From the IMG/VR virus record IMGVR_UViG_3300017759_003727, positions 18,911 through 82,910 of that record: a stretch of 64,000 nt of DNA. One strand, 5' to 3'. Numbering within the stretch: the first letter of the stretch is position 1; each line of letters begins with the position of its first letter. Below the pieces are notes generated by a model. The model was not told the origin of the DNA and did not search any database. It saw only the letters and a program-made list of their open reading frames with translations. Positions 10,019-17,734 of this stretch are shown here, piece after piece. This DNA comes from a virus. The translations under genes were made by a program, and so were the position numbers.

Positions 10019-10303
10019 TTACCAAAAACCACAGGCTCTACCAAATCCAAACATATTTACAAAACAAAAATAAATAGTAAGCAACATTGGGAAAGCTACT
10101 TTACGTTCATAATGAGCCAAGGTTGACGCTAGAGCTGCTATAAAAAATATTGGATACACAAGCTCCATTGTTGGATTGTCCGCAGTTATAGCTAAGTATA
10201 AAGAAGCAGAAACAGCAAACACAAAACTAACAACTTCTAGGTAAAAAGCCTTCCGATTTGACAGAAAGCTTTCTACCCAAAAACCCTTTACTTTAGAAAT
10301 CAT
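10019..10303 (-). CDS. Small integral membrane protein
   Basis: A 94-residue protein with three predicted membrane helices: roughly residues 20-40 (YLEVVSFVFAVSASLYLAI), 47-65 (LVYPIFFIAALASTLA) and 68-88 (AFPMLLTIYFCFVNMFGF). The loops are short and there is no recognisable catalytic motif. It starts 4 bases inside the end of the upstream gene (ATGA overlap), so it is probably co-transcribed and coupled. A role in the host inner membrane (lysis, exclusion or transport) is possible but nothing in the sequence decides it. Confidence 0.65.
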   Translation of the reverse strand: MISKVKGFWVESFLSNRKAFYLEVVSFVFAVSASLYLAITADNPTMELVYPIFFIAALASTLAHYERKVAFPMLLTIYFCFVNMFGFGRACGFW

Positions 10304-11022
10304 AATAACTTCAATAGTTTACGACACTCTTTGGCAGGAATATCTTTATATTCTTCCCAAGATTTAATAATTTCTGGATCGTTTGTATAATCTTCACTCT
10401 TATAAAGCTCTCTAAGTTTGTTTTTGAAGTCTACAAAGGTAAGACCTGCTTTTTCTCTTAAAATGCCTTGTGGGCTAATATCTTTAGCTGTAGAAGGCGA
10501 ATTTGTTTGAATTGGAGCTTTGTCTTTAGAAGAATCTATCTCATCAGCGCCAACAATGTGAATATTTAAAAAATTACGGACACAACGTACAAAAGCACGA
10601 TTTTCAGCAATACATTCTAAGAATTTTGCAGCGAAACCGTTTGTGTTATTTGTTGTAGCATTTGCAATAGAAGCAAAAGTTTGTGTGCCATTGCTTTCGT
10701 AATTTTCAATCCAACTAATCATACACTGAGTAACAACACGTTCATCTGAGGATTCTGCAATATCATATGTAACATTGTGGAAACCACGTAGTCTAGCTAA
10801 CTCTTTGATACCGCTTAACTTAATAAGTAATTGGCTATCGTCTAAACCATCTACTGATTTGGGAACAGGCATCTTACGAAATTCGAAATAATCCTTATTA
10901 GGATATAAATGATCTGATTTAATCATAGCTCTCCAATTGACAGAGCCGTCTTCATTAAAAACATAATCAACTGATTCTAGTAGACCATGTTCGTTTCTTT
11001 TGTATTTTTCTGGATTACTCAT
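10300..11022 (-). CDS. Hypothetical protein, possibly Rad52-like annealing protein
   Basis: A soluble 240-residue protein. Residues about 85-160 contain a pattern ending in AENRAFVRCVRNFLNI, which resembles the helix of phage single-strand annealing proteins where a run of substrates is followed by RAFVRAVR. A Ser/Lys-rich linker and a C-terminal helix (FVDFKNKLRELYKSEDY) follow. The annealing assignment is tentative. It overlaps the upstream gene by 8 bases. No Shine-Dalgarno sequence is visible before ATG 11022. A profile search against Rad52/Sak families would settle it. Confidence 0.6.
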   Translation of the reverse strand: MSNPEKYKRNEHGLLESVDYVFNEDGSVNWRAMIKSDHLYPNKDYFEFRKMPVPKSVDGLDDSQLLIKLSGIKELARLRGFHNVTYDIAESSDERVVTQCMISWIENYESNGTQTFASIANATTNNTNGFAAKFLECIAENRAFVRCVRNFLNIHIVGADEIDSSKDKAPIQTNSPSTAKDISPQGILREKAGLTFVDFKNKLRELYKSEDYTNDPEIIKSWEEYKDIPAKECRKLLKLL

Positions 11023-12151
11023 ATAAATATAAACTTTCTAATTCTTGTTTTGAAGTATCATTTAATACAAACTTTTCACTATTGTCAAGCGAATTCGCAG
11101 ATAAACGAGAATTAAACACCTTTCCTTGAGAAATAAAACGTTTTTTGCAGAAAAATTTTGTTTTATCAGATATTTCTGACACTTCTTGACCTTGAATTTC
11201 TAAATCAACAAGATAATCAAAGTATTTTAGTCTTAAATCTTTGAGGTCTTCTTCTTTTTTAGCTAAAACTACAAGTTCTATTTTGTTTTTTTTAATTTTT
11301 TTAAAAAAATCAGAGTAATCTTTATTCAAATCTTTTATTTTAAAAGTTATTCTTTTTGTGGTTTGTTTGATAGCATTTAAATGTTCATCCATTAGTTCTT
11401 CGTCAATAACTAAATGAGATAAACACATTCTGCACCAGTTAATAATATTGTTTAAATCAAAATGTAGGTCACCTCTAATATTTACTGGACGATTATGCAG
11501 TTCTTTTGAATAAGCAAAAAAGTTTGGGACAATCTCTACAAGAGGAGCGTTATATAAAGCACCCGCTCTTACTGTTTTGAATGGAATTTTAAAATCAATA
11601 TTTAGTTTATCTAAAACCGCTTGGGCTAAAGATTCTGGTTTCACCTCATTAATTCTTTTTACTGGCTCTTGGTCAGCAAAAGATGGTTTAATTTCTTCAA
11701 AATTTGGAGATAGTAATGAAACCTTTTCTGGATCACTCCAATATGGATAACAGGTTTCTTTGTATGTGTGAGAATAAAGAGAAACGATAGGTATACCAAA
11801 AGCACTTGCAATATGAACTGGTAAACTATCTATGCCTAAATGTAATTTTGATTTACTAATAATATAATTTGTTTGTCTGTAGGTGCATCGATTAAATAAC
11901 TCGTCAACACCTTGAATAGGTTCAGCCTTGGGGCCTCCTACTTGAATTATCTTATAACCTAACTCTTTTAATTTAGGGCCTAATAGACCAAGACAAACAT
12001 CCCAATAATCATATTGTTTGGGTTGAACATCTGTATCCATGTGGAAAGTAATATATTTTTCATGTATTACTGGATAATAATGTTTTTGAATTTTTGGTTT
12101 GCCAACCTTAACTCCTAAATCTTTTGCGTAAACTTCTACTAAGTGACTCAT
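11015..12151 (-). CDS. C-terminal half of a GT9 heptosyltransferase-like enzyme, plus an extra domain
   Basis: The first 190 residues match the second Rossmann domain of glycosyltransferase family 9 (ADP-heptose:LPS heptosyltransferases). The pattern KLHLGIDSLPVHIASAFGIPIVSLY is the nucleotide-sugar-binding signature of that domain. The first Rossmann domain is not here but at the end of the gene just upstream (12148-13830), with a 4-base ATGA overlap. The N-terminus, MSHLVEVYAKDLG, reads as the natural continuation of that domain. Residues about 200-378 form an unidentified region beginning near NIRGDLHFDLNNIINWCRMC. The substrate is presumably ADP-heptose, which the cassette at 28597-41936 could supply (inference). 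Confidence 0.75.
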   Translation of the reverse strand: MSHLVEVYAKDLGVKVGKPKIQKHYYPVIHEKYITFHMDTDVQPKQYDYWDVCLGLLGPKLKELGYKIIQVGGPKAEPIQGVDELFNRCTYRQTNYIISKSKLHLGIDSLPVHIASAFGIPIVSLYSHTYKETCYPYWSDPEKVSLLSPNFEEIKPSFADQEPVKRINEVKPESLAQAVLDKLNIDFKIPFKTVRAGALYNAPLVEIVPNFFAYSKELHNRPVNIRGDLHFDLNNIINWCRMCLSHLVIDEELMDEHLNAIKQTTKRITFKIKDLNKDYSDFFKKIKKNKIELVVLAKKEEDLKDLRLKYFDYLVDLEIQGQEVSEISDKTKFFCKKRFISQGKVFNSRLSANSLDNSEKFVLNDTSKQELESLYLYE

Positions 12152-13830
12152 AATTTAAATTGTAATCTATCTTTCCCGTTGTGGTGATAATTGTGTTCTT
12201 TTTGTGTCCCAATATGGGGCAAAAAAGCTATATCAAAAAAACCTTTGTGACTACCTCTGCCTTCCAAAAAATGCAAGTTATCTATTTCTGAGGAAAAGGG
12301 TAAAACTTTATGCACTGCTGGATGATCCTCTAAATAAGAAAAATACTGAGGCATTGTAAATGTATAAATATCATATTCTGGATATAATTCTTTCAAGTTG
12401 TCTAAAAGGCTATTTAAGAGTAGCACATCTCCAGCAGACTGTGGCAGTACGATAGCTATCCTTTTACCCTCATCTAACAAGTCTTCAAATTTAATTTTAC
12501 CTTTATTAGATTCTTCTTCCCAATTAAAATCATAGTCTATATCTGGCATATTATCTATAATTGATTCTAGCTTTTTGCCCACAGCTTCTATGGAATAATT
12601 TTTAATTGTAAAATCTCTGCCCTTACGACCAATTTCTAATCTTTTGCTAGGTTTCATTTGCCAAACTTTTTTCAATTGTTTTGCAATACTAGAAGCGTAT
12701 GTAGAAGCTTTAATAAACTGAGTTCCTGGTTCTCTATACTCAGCCCAATCAAGAGGCATGCCACCGCTTTCTGACGTACAAGAATCCTCGCCACAAGAAT
12801 AACTAGTAACCAATGTTATTAATTCTGTTAGTTTAGCTTCAAAAATTGGAATTTCCATACCGCCACTTGTAAAAGGATGGCAGTACACATCTAGTAAATT
12901 ATATATTTCGTTTAATTGTTCTTCATCAACCCCTGCACCTACATTAGTTGTATTTACTGATTTCTCAGAGCCACAGTATTTGCAATTTTGCTCTTGACCA
13001 CAAAAAGGTTTTATCTCATACTCTCCGCAAGATTTACAAAAGTAAGTTGTAAGAATATCTTGTGGATCAATATTTTTTTCTTTTAAAAGCCTAGGAATAT
13101 CCCAACCTTCAGACCAATGAGTATGTAAAAGAAGTTTTGCTTTAGCACAATCTTTTTTAAATATCTTAAATCCATCCAACATATTTGGCACACTTTTTCT
13201 TAGTTGATTTCTGAAAACAAATCCAATAATGAATTCATCAGTGAGGCCAAACTTTTGTCTTAAATTTTTTCTTTCTGTATTTGAAAGTCTATGAAAATCA
13301 TCCGTGTTTACAGTTCCATGCAATGTACCAACATGTTCTTCACCCATGTTTTTTAAATCTCTTTCAGCAAAGGAAGACCATACATAAAAGTTTTTTGTTT
13401 TAGGTGCGGCCTCTAATGCTTGAGGTAAAATTGGTTGGCTGTCTAAAGTAGTCCAAATCATATGATTTATTTTATTCCACCAAGGCTTGTCCCAAAATTT
13501 ATCGAAAGCCCAAATATCTTCTACTCCAATATAAACATCTGGTTTGTATTCTTTGATTGCTGAGTCAATCATCATGCCTCCGTATCCAGCAACTCTTCCT
13601 TTATGTGGGTCAGAATTAGCTTGTTGAATTAAAGCTGGGTTATTTGGTAAAGAACCTTGGCAAATCCAAGGTTTTGTTTTAACTGATGGGTGACCCCATT
13701 GAGAGCCATTACAAAACTCAACAATTTTATACTTGCCAGTTTTTTGCAAGTATTTTAAAATGTTTTTACAATTTTTACCAAAACCAGTAAAAGCTTTGGA
13801 GTTATTAGAGTGGAATAAAACTGTTTTCAT
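12148..13830 (-). CDS. GT4-type glycosyltransferase fused to the N-terminal half of a GT9 heptosyltransferase
   Basis: A 560-residue protein. Residues about 1-420 form a GT-B glycosyltransferase of the GT4 type, with IGFVFRNQLRKSVPNMLDGF before the second domain and GGMEIPIFEAKLTE at the donor site. Inserted near 270-296 is a zinc-ribbon-like element with CKSCG and CKYCG. Residues about 445-560 (RIAIVLPQSAGDVLLLNSLL...) are the first Rossmann domain of GT9 and stop where the second domain begins in the next gene. Two active sites would therefore be shared over two polypeptides, or one indel separates a single 930-residue enzyme. It overlaps the upstream gene through TAATG. Confidence 0.8.
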   Translation of the reverse strand: MKTVLFHSNNSKAFTGFGKNCKNILKYLQKTGKYKIVEFCNGSQWGHPSVKTKPWICQGSLPNNPALIQQANSDPHKGRVAGYGGMMIDSAIKEYKPDVYIGVEDIWAFDKFWDKPWWNKINHMIWTTLDSQPILPQALEAAPKTKNFYVWSSFAERDLKNMGEEHVGTLHGTVNTDDFHRLSNTERKNLRQKFGLTDEFIIGFVFRNQLRKSVPNMLDGFKIFKKDCAKAKLLLHTHWSEGWDIPRLLKEKNIDPQDILTTYFCKSCGEYEIKPFCGQEQNCKYCGSEKSVNTTNVGAGVDEEQLNEIYNLLDVYCHPFTSGGMEIPIFEAKLTELITLVTSYSCGEDSCTSESGGMPLDWAEYREPGTQFIKASTYASSIAKQLKKVWQMKPSKRLEIGRKGRDFTIKNYSIEAVGKKLESIIDNMPDIDYDFNWEEESNKGKIKFEDLLDEGKRIAIVLPQSAGDVLLLNSLLDNLKELYPEYDIYTFTMPQYFSYLEDHPAVHKVLPFSSEIDNLHFLEGRGSHKGFFDIAFLPHIGTQKEHNYHHNGKDRLQFKL

Positions 13831-14288
13831 TAAAACTCAAACAACTTTCTTAGGTACATTTCTAATAAAACTTTTAAAGCTCTCGCTTCGCCAAGCTCGA
13901 TGCCAATGCCAAATTTTAAAGTAGAGTTTTTAATTACTCCAAGAGAAAAAGCTTTTGTGCCATTAGTTTTTTCGTAAGGCTTAAATGAAATGGTTGTTTT
14001 GTCTTCGTTATATGTGTGAAAAGCTGAAAATTCTGTATATCTTTCAATTGAATTTATGATAGCTCCTACTTCATTCTCATTGATTTTGCAGTAAATGTTT
14101 TTTTCTGGATTTTTAGCATTATCACTAAATGATCCTGTTCTTTTTTGAGCATTCCATCCTGCTTGCTTAATAGATTGAATTAAGAATGTAGGTTTAACTG
14201 AATTACCTTCTTTGTCTTGATCGATTATCTTGAAAGAGAAAGCACATCCAGTGTTTTTTGAATTAGGTTTGTAAAGATTATATTGCAT
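13830..14288 (-). CDS. Hypothetical protein, possibly a Whirly/PC4-like ssDNA-binding protein
   Basis: A 152-residue soluble protein. The N-terminal part alternates short strands (CAFSFKI, FLIQSIKQAGWN). The C-terminus is one amphipathic helix (GEARALKVLLEMYLRKL). This sheet-then-helix order recalls Whirly/PC4-type single-strand DNA-binding proteins, but I see no decisive motif. The ATG at 14288 lies 8 bases after a perfect TATAAT on the - strand (14297-14302), so this gene probably has its own promoter and leads the leftward group down to 9550. The assignment is speculative; the gene itself is well supported. Confidence 0.6.
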   Translation of the reverse strand: MQYNLYKPNSKNTGCAFSFKIIDQDKEGNSVKPTFLIQSIKQAGWNAQKRTGSFSDNAKNPEKNIYCKINENEVGAIINSIERYTEFSAFHTYNEDKTTISFKPYEKTNGTKAFSLGVIKNSTLKFGIGIELGEARALKVLLEMYLRKLFEF

Positions 14289-14296
14289 ATTGGATG

Positions 14297-14302
14297 ATTA
14301 TA
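14297..14302 (-). promoter_or_regulatory. -10 box TATAAT, 8 bases before the ATG at 14288
   Basis: A perfect TATAAT on the - strand ends 8 bases before the start codon at 14288. No good -35 is visible at 16-18 bases. It lies back to back with the late-type motif for the + gene at 14326, giving a 37-base divergent control region. Confidence 0.45.
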
Positions 14303-14311
14303 AGATAAAAA

Positions 14312-14325
14312 GTGTAAAATTCTAT
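14312..14325 (+). promoter_or_regulatory. Late-type promoter GTGTAA-N8-ATG
   Basis: GTGTAA at 14312-14317 is followed by exactly 8 bases and then ATG 14326. The AAAAAGTGTAA context and the ATGCC start are shared with the copy at 62117. It decides the start: an in-frame TTG at 14290 would place the motif inside the coding region. Confidence 0.6.
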
Positions 14326-14961
14326 ATGCCAAGGAATATTAATTTACCCAAAACTAGGGTTTTTATAAGGAAAGATATGTGGGGTGGTTCTGAGAAAGAA
14401 TTTGAACCAGCATGGTTAGTTTCAGTTAGGGCATTAAGAGGTAGACCTTTTTGTTTTCAAGTATGGGTTGATGGCTTTTGCGCTTGTTACGATAAGGTTA
14501 GATTAGACTGCTTATACTGGAAAACACCAGAAAAAGATCACGAAAAACTAGATTTAGTTGACGTGCAAATGTGGGAATGTTTATCAAATGATATAGAATT
14601 ATTTCACAAAGCACAATTAGCAGACGTTCCTATGTTGGTCAACATGGGAGATGGTGATTTTCAAGAAGGGAATTACTGGTTTACTATAGACTGCATACCA
14701 GAAAAACAATCTTTGGGGTACTTAGATGTTGGCGATTCTGATTTGCTTGATGAACACAAAGAAATGAATGTAATTAAGTTGAAGAATGGTCAAGTAGCTA
14801 TTTATCCAAATAATAGATTAAAATGGATTCCAGAATCATTGAGTAGTATTGAAGCTATCAAAAATATCCCGAAATGGGAAGTTGCAGAAAACGCAATATG
14901 GGATAAAGAATGGTTGGAGCAACCTTATGAATTATTTGGAGATTCAGATTGGAGCTATTAA
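14326..14961 (+). CDS. Conserved-looking hypothetical protein, late-expressed
   Basis: A soluble 211-residue protein rich in Trp and acidic residues, with no signal peptide, membrane segment or motif that I recognise. It reads MPRNINLPKTRVFIRKD at the start and ends in GDSDWSY. The isolated + strand position among - strand genes and the GTGTAA motif 8 bases before the ATG suggest individual late expression, so a virion or morphogenesis role is possible (inference). Its last 4 bases overlap the end of the convergent kinase-like gene. Confidence 0.7.
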   Translation: MPRNINLPKTRVFIRKDMWGGSEKEFEPAWLVSVRALRGRPFCFQVWVDGFCACYDKVRLDCLYWKTPEKDHEKLDLVDVQMWECLSNDIELFHKAQLADVPMLVNMGDGDFQEGNYWFTIDCIPEKQSLGYLDVGDSDLLDEHKEMNVIKLKNGQVAIYPNNRLKWIPESLSSIEAIKNIPKWEVAENAIWDKEWLEQPYELFGDSDWSY

Positions 14962-16100
14962 GCCTCTTCTATTTCTTCATATTGTCGTTCCTTTTCAACA
15001 TAATTTGGGAACATATACATAAACATCTGCTGAAAAGATTCAGTATGTTCTGGATGCATTTCTAACAGAAATGGCTTTACTTGTTTGTATATTTCGTAAT
15101 TTTGATAAAATTTTTCTAAATCCGAAAGCCCCTCTGTTGCAATTAAAAACAAATGCCTACTAATTAAATCATTGGCTATAATTAGTGCGTTTACTTTTTC
15201 TTTTTCAAAATACTTAGCTATAAAAGTTTTTTCATTAAAAGAAGAAACAATGTCAGAAGATTTAAAATATTTTTTTAAAAAATTTATTAAATAGTTTTTT
15301 GCGTAATTAAAATTAAGATTATATGCCGTTTTTTGTAAACTAGTAAATAAATCCAAGCAATAAGAATTTTCAAAGTTAATAATTTTTATCATATCGTCTC
15401 TATATAGAATAGAAGATTTTTTAATATCAAAATGACTAAAAACATTAGTGCTTACTGTATAGTTCTGATCTATAAATTCTTTGTTTTTCTTAAGTATATT
15501 CTCTATATCAAAAGCGCTAAATCCAAAATATGTAACCATATTCGATTCAATATCAATATCTTCTTCGATAAAGCCAACAACTGATGCATGAATATCATGC
15601 ATATCTGATAAAGTTGGCAAATTATCAACACTTGATTCATGTATTGTATCTAAGGTATTACAAAAAGTGCCTAGGTTATAATTTAAATCATCACTATCAA
15701 AATCTTCAAAAGAATAACCATTTTCAAATGTTGTACAAAGATAATGAGGTAATTCTCCTGTGTTTGATGATATAACTGTTGGGGAAACCAATGAAAGACC
15801 ACTAACTCCTGTTGGCAAATTGCTTATTGCAATTTTTTCCATTCCAATGCTATCGGTACCAGTAATATAGCTAATTTTGATCATTTTTCTGCTATTTTCA
15901 AAATCTAAAGCGAAGGTATCATAAAAAAAGCTTTGATGAACTTGTTTCATATTTAATATTTCACCAAAACCACTTATTAAAGGATCTTCTGTATGTATTG
16001 TTTGAAGAAGTCCAGATTCTATAGAATCAACAGCCACAAAGTCTTTTTTCACTCCTGCTGATATTAGAGGCGAGTTGTACGCAATTTCCTTAAAGTCCAT
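14958..16100 (-). CDS. APH/choline-kinase-like protein with degenerate catalytic motifs
   Basis: A 380-residue protein whose middle resembles aminoglycoside phosphotransferase/choline-kinase folds: LGTFCNTLDTIHE, then FSHFDIKKSSIL, then KIINFENSYCLDL. These occupy the places of the family's HxDxxxxN loop and the metal-binding (I)DFE. The catalytic-loop Asn is replaced by Ser and the metal-binding Asp by Asn. The protein may therefore be a pseudokinase or bind a ligand without catalysis. It starts 8 bases after a GTGTAA motif that itself follows a terminator, so it is a single late transcription unit. It could alternatively be a structural protein with chance resemblance. Confidence 0.65.
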   Translation of the reverse strand: MDFKEIAYNSPLISAGVKKDFVAVDSIESGLLQTIHTEDPLISGFGEILNMKQVHQSFFYDTFALDFENSRKMIKISYITGTDSIGMEKIAISNLPTGVSGLSLVSPTVISSNTGELPHYLCTTFENGYSFEDFDSDDLNYNLGTFCNTLDTIHESSVDNLPTLSDMHDIHASVVGFIEEDIDIESNMVTYFGFSAFDIENILKKNKEFIDQNYTVSTNVFSHFDIKKSSILYRDDMIKIINFENSYCLDLFTSLQKTAYNLNFNYAKNYLINFLKKYFKSSDIVSSFNEKTFIAKYFEKEKVNALIIANDLISRHLFLIATEGLSDLEKFYQNYEIYKQVKPFLLEMHPEHTESFQQMFMYMFPNYVEKERQYEEIEEA

Positions 16101-16114
16101 AGAATATATTACAC
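16101..16114 (-). promoter_or_regulatory. Late-type promoter GTGTAA-N8-ATG
   Basis: On the - strand, GTGTAA (16109-16114) is followed by 8 bases and then ATG 16100. It abuts the T-tract of the terminator at 16115-16140, so transcription must restart here, which supports a promoter rather than a translation signal. Confidence 0.65.
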
Positions 16115-16140
16115 AAAAAAGGCGGTATTTCTACCGCCTT
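16115..16140 (-). terminator. Rho-independent terminator after the 69-residue gene
   Basis: A perfect 9-bp stem, AAGGCGGTA/TACCGCCTT, with a 4-base loop is followed on the - strand by six T. It ends the leftward replication transcript just before a late-type promoter. Confidence 0.85.
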
Positions 16141-16145
16141 GATAT

Positions 16146-16355
16146 TTAGATACGAATTTCACCCATATTCAAACCAGAAAGACTGGTTTTAGCAAATTTT
16201 CGTTGCTGTTGGGCGTTTCGATCATGGATAACCACATAATTGGGAGTCTCCTTAACGAATTGAGCATTATAGCTGTTTCCGCTTTTGGTCCGAAGGCCGA
16301 AGAATCGACCCCCGCTTTTTTTCATTGTATTTACTATACGGTTTACTTTTCTCAT
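16146..16355 (-). CDS. Small basic hypothetical protein
   Basis: A 69-residue, strongly basic protein (MRKVNRIVNTMKKSGGRFFG...). The middle, RFFGLRTKSGNSYNAQFV, is compatible with a small beta-rich nucleic-acid-binding or accessory fold, but no family is recognised. It lies 2 bases downstream of the Clp-like gene with an AGGA 8 bases before its ATG, and is the last gene before the terminator at 16115-16140, so it belongs to the replication operon. Confidence 0.65.
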   Translation of the reverse strand: MRKVNRIVNTMKKSGGRFFGLRTKSGNSYNAQFVKETPNYVVIHDRNAQQQRKFAKTSLSGLNMGEIRI

Positions 16356-16357
16356 AA

Positions 16358-17734
16358 TTAAAATCCTATTTTTCCAGGGATGTGTATATCTTTGCTTTTG
16401 ATCTTTTCTATTGTTGTGTTGAATTTAGATGCAAATATATCATATATAATCGATTTGTCAATACTTAAAGCTGATTTGTTTTCATCATTTTCCATTTTCC
16501 CTTTAACTCCAGCTTCATCAATTATATCAAAAGCTTTGTCTGGAAACTTTTTGTCAGTTTGGAATTCAGAGCATAGGTCTACTATAATTTTTAAAATTTC
16601 TTTTTTAAATTTTACATTGTGAAATTTTTCATAAGACACTTTAGCTTTCTGTAAAAGCTCTAATGTTTGTTCTTTTGTTGGTTCTAGTATTTCTATTTTC
16701 TCAAAACGGCGATTTAAAGCAGAATCTCCTTTAAAGTATTTGTTGTATTCATCGTTTGTTGTAGCTCCTATACAGGAAACATCTCCACGAGAAAGGGCAG
16801 GCTTAAGTATATTTGCTAAATCCAAGCTACCTTCAGAACTGCCTGCTCCAATGATGGTATGAATCTCATCAATAAAGAGAATACAATGCTCGTCTTCAGA
16901 AGCTGTTTCAATAATAGCTTTAACTTTTTCCTCCATCTGACCTCTGTACATTGTGCCAGCTAATAGGGAAGTCATATCTAAGGAATAAACTTTTTTATTT
17001 TTCAATGACTTTGGACATTTTGACTGCAAAATTCTTTCTACAAGACCCTCAACAATCGCTGTTTTACCAACTCCAGCTTCTCCAACTAAAACGACATTTG
17101 ATTTATTCTTTTTTAACAAGATTTCAAAGGCTCTTTGAGTTTCTGAATCTCTGCCAAAAATTTCAAAAGTGCCTCTATCTTTTATTCTTTCATTTATGTT
17201 TTCGCAGGACTCTTCCAAGGTCTTAGATATTGATTTTTTATTAGATATTGATTGAGCTGGTTGAGTAGGAATTGGCTCTATAAAAGAAACTCCTTCTTTC
17301 ATTGACAATGAAAGCATTGCAATAAATGCAGCTAAATCAACTCCAAGAGCAGATATAAAAGTTGATATCTCATCTCTAGTTTCGAGTATAGATAAAAGGA
17401 TATGATCTATACCAATATACTCATCCTTACTTTTTTTAGAAATTTTTTGAGCATAATCTAAAATTTCATAAATTTCTGGAGCAAAGATTCTATGTTTTCT
17501 TTTGGGCTCTGTGTATTCAGAGATAATCAAATCCATGGCTTTACAGAAGCCCTCTTTGATTAATGCACTTGAATCAAAACAATAATCAATTGTTTTGTGT
17601 TCTACTTGTAGAATCGCCCAAAGTAGATGGAAGTCTACGACTTTTAATTGACGGCTATCGTCCGCTTTTTTTCTAGCTTTTTTTAAAGCGTTTTTCGCTG
17701 ATGGTGTTAGGTTATATTTTTTAAAATTGCTCAT
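16358..17734 (-). CDS. ClpA/ClpC-like AAA+ unfoldase with a single ATPase module
   Basis: A 458-residue Clp/Hsp100-type protein. Residues about 1-145 form a double Clp N-domain (LKKARKKADDSRQL..., YIGIDHILLSIL). A D1 AAA+ module follows, with Walker A GEAGVGKT near 218, Walker B CILFIDEIH near 285, and the sensor/arginine-finger segment SALNRRFEKIEI. Cellular ClpA/B/C have a second AAA domain (D2); here the protein ends with the D1 helical lid, so D2 and any ClpP-binding loop are missing. It is coupled by an ATGA overlap to the polymerase gene, suggesting a role in remodelling replication or assembly complexes rather than classic proteolysis (inference). Confidence 0.85.
   Translation of the reverse strand: MSNFKKYNLTPSAKNALKKARKKADDSRQLKVVDFHLLWAILQVEHKTIDYCFDSSALIKEGFCKAMDLIISEYTEPKRKHRIFAPEIYEILDYAQKISKKSKDEYIGIDHILLSILETRDEISTFISALGVDLAAFIAMLSLSMKEGVSFIEPIPTQPAQSISNKKSISKTLEESCENINERIKDRGTFEIFGRDSETQRAFEILLKKNKSNVVLVGEAGVGKTAIVEGLVERILQSKCPKSLKNKKVYSLDMTSLLAGTMYRGQMEEKVKAIIETASEDEHCILFIDEIHTIIGAGSSEGSLDLANILKPALSRGDVSCIGATTNDEYNKYFKGDSALNRRFEKIEILEPTKEQTLELLQKAKVSYEKFHNVKFKKEILKIIVDLCSEFQTDKKFPDKAFDIIDEAGVKGKMENDENKSALSIDKSIIYDIFASKFNTTIEKIKSKDIHIPGKIGF
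16434..16461 (-). promoter_or_regulatory. Possible intragenic sigma-70 promoter
   Basis: On the - strand TTGACA (16456-16461), 16 bases, then TATATT (16434-16439) lie inside the 3' end of the Clp-like gene. It could give extra transcripts of the 69-residue gene at 16355. Unlike the other early promoters, no ATG lies 7 bases downstream. Confidence 0.3.

Noticed and set aside
12148-12160. Programmed -1 frameshift joining the two GT9 halves
   Set aside because: The frame relation would allow it, but TTTAAAT is not in the right codon phase; stop-start coupling through ATGA or an indel is simpler.
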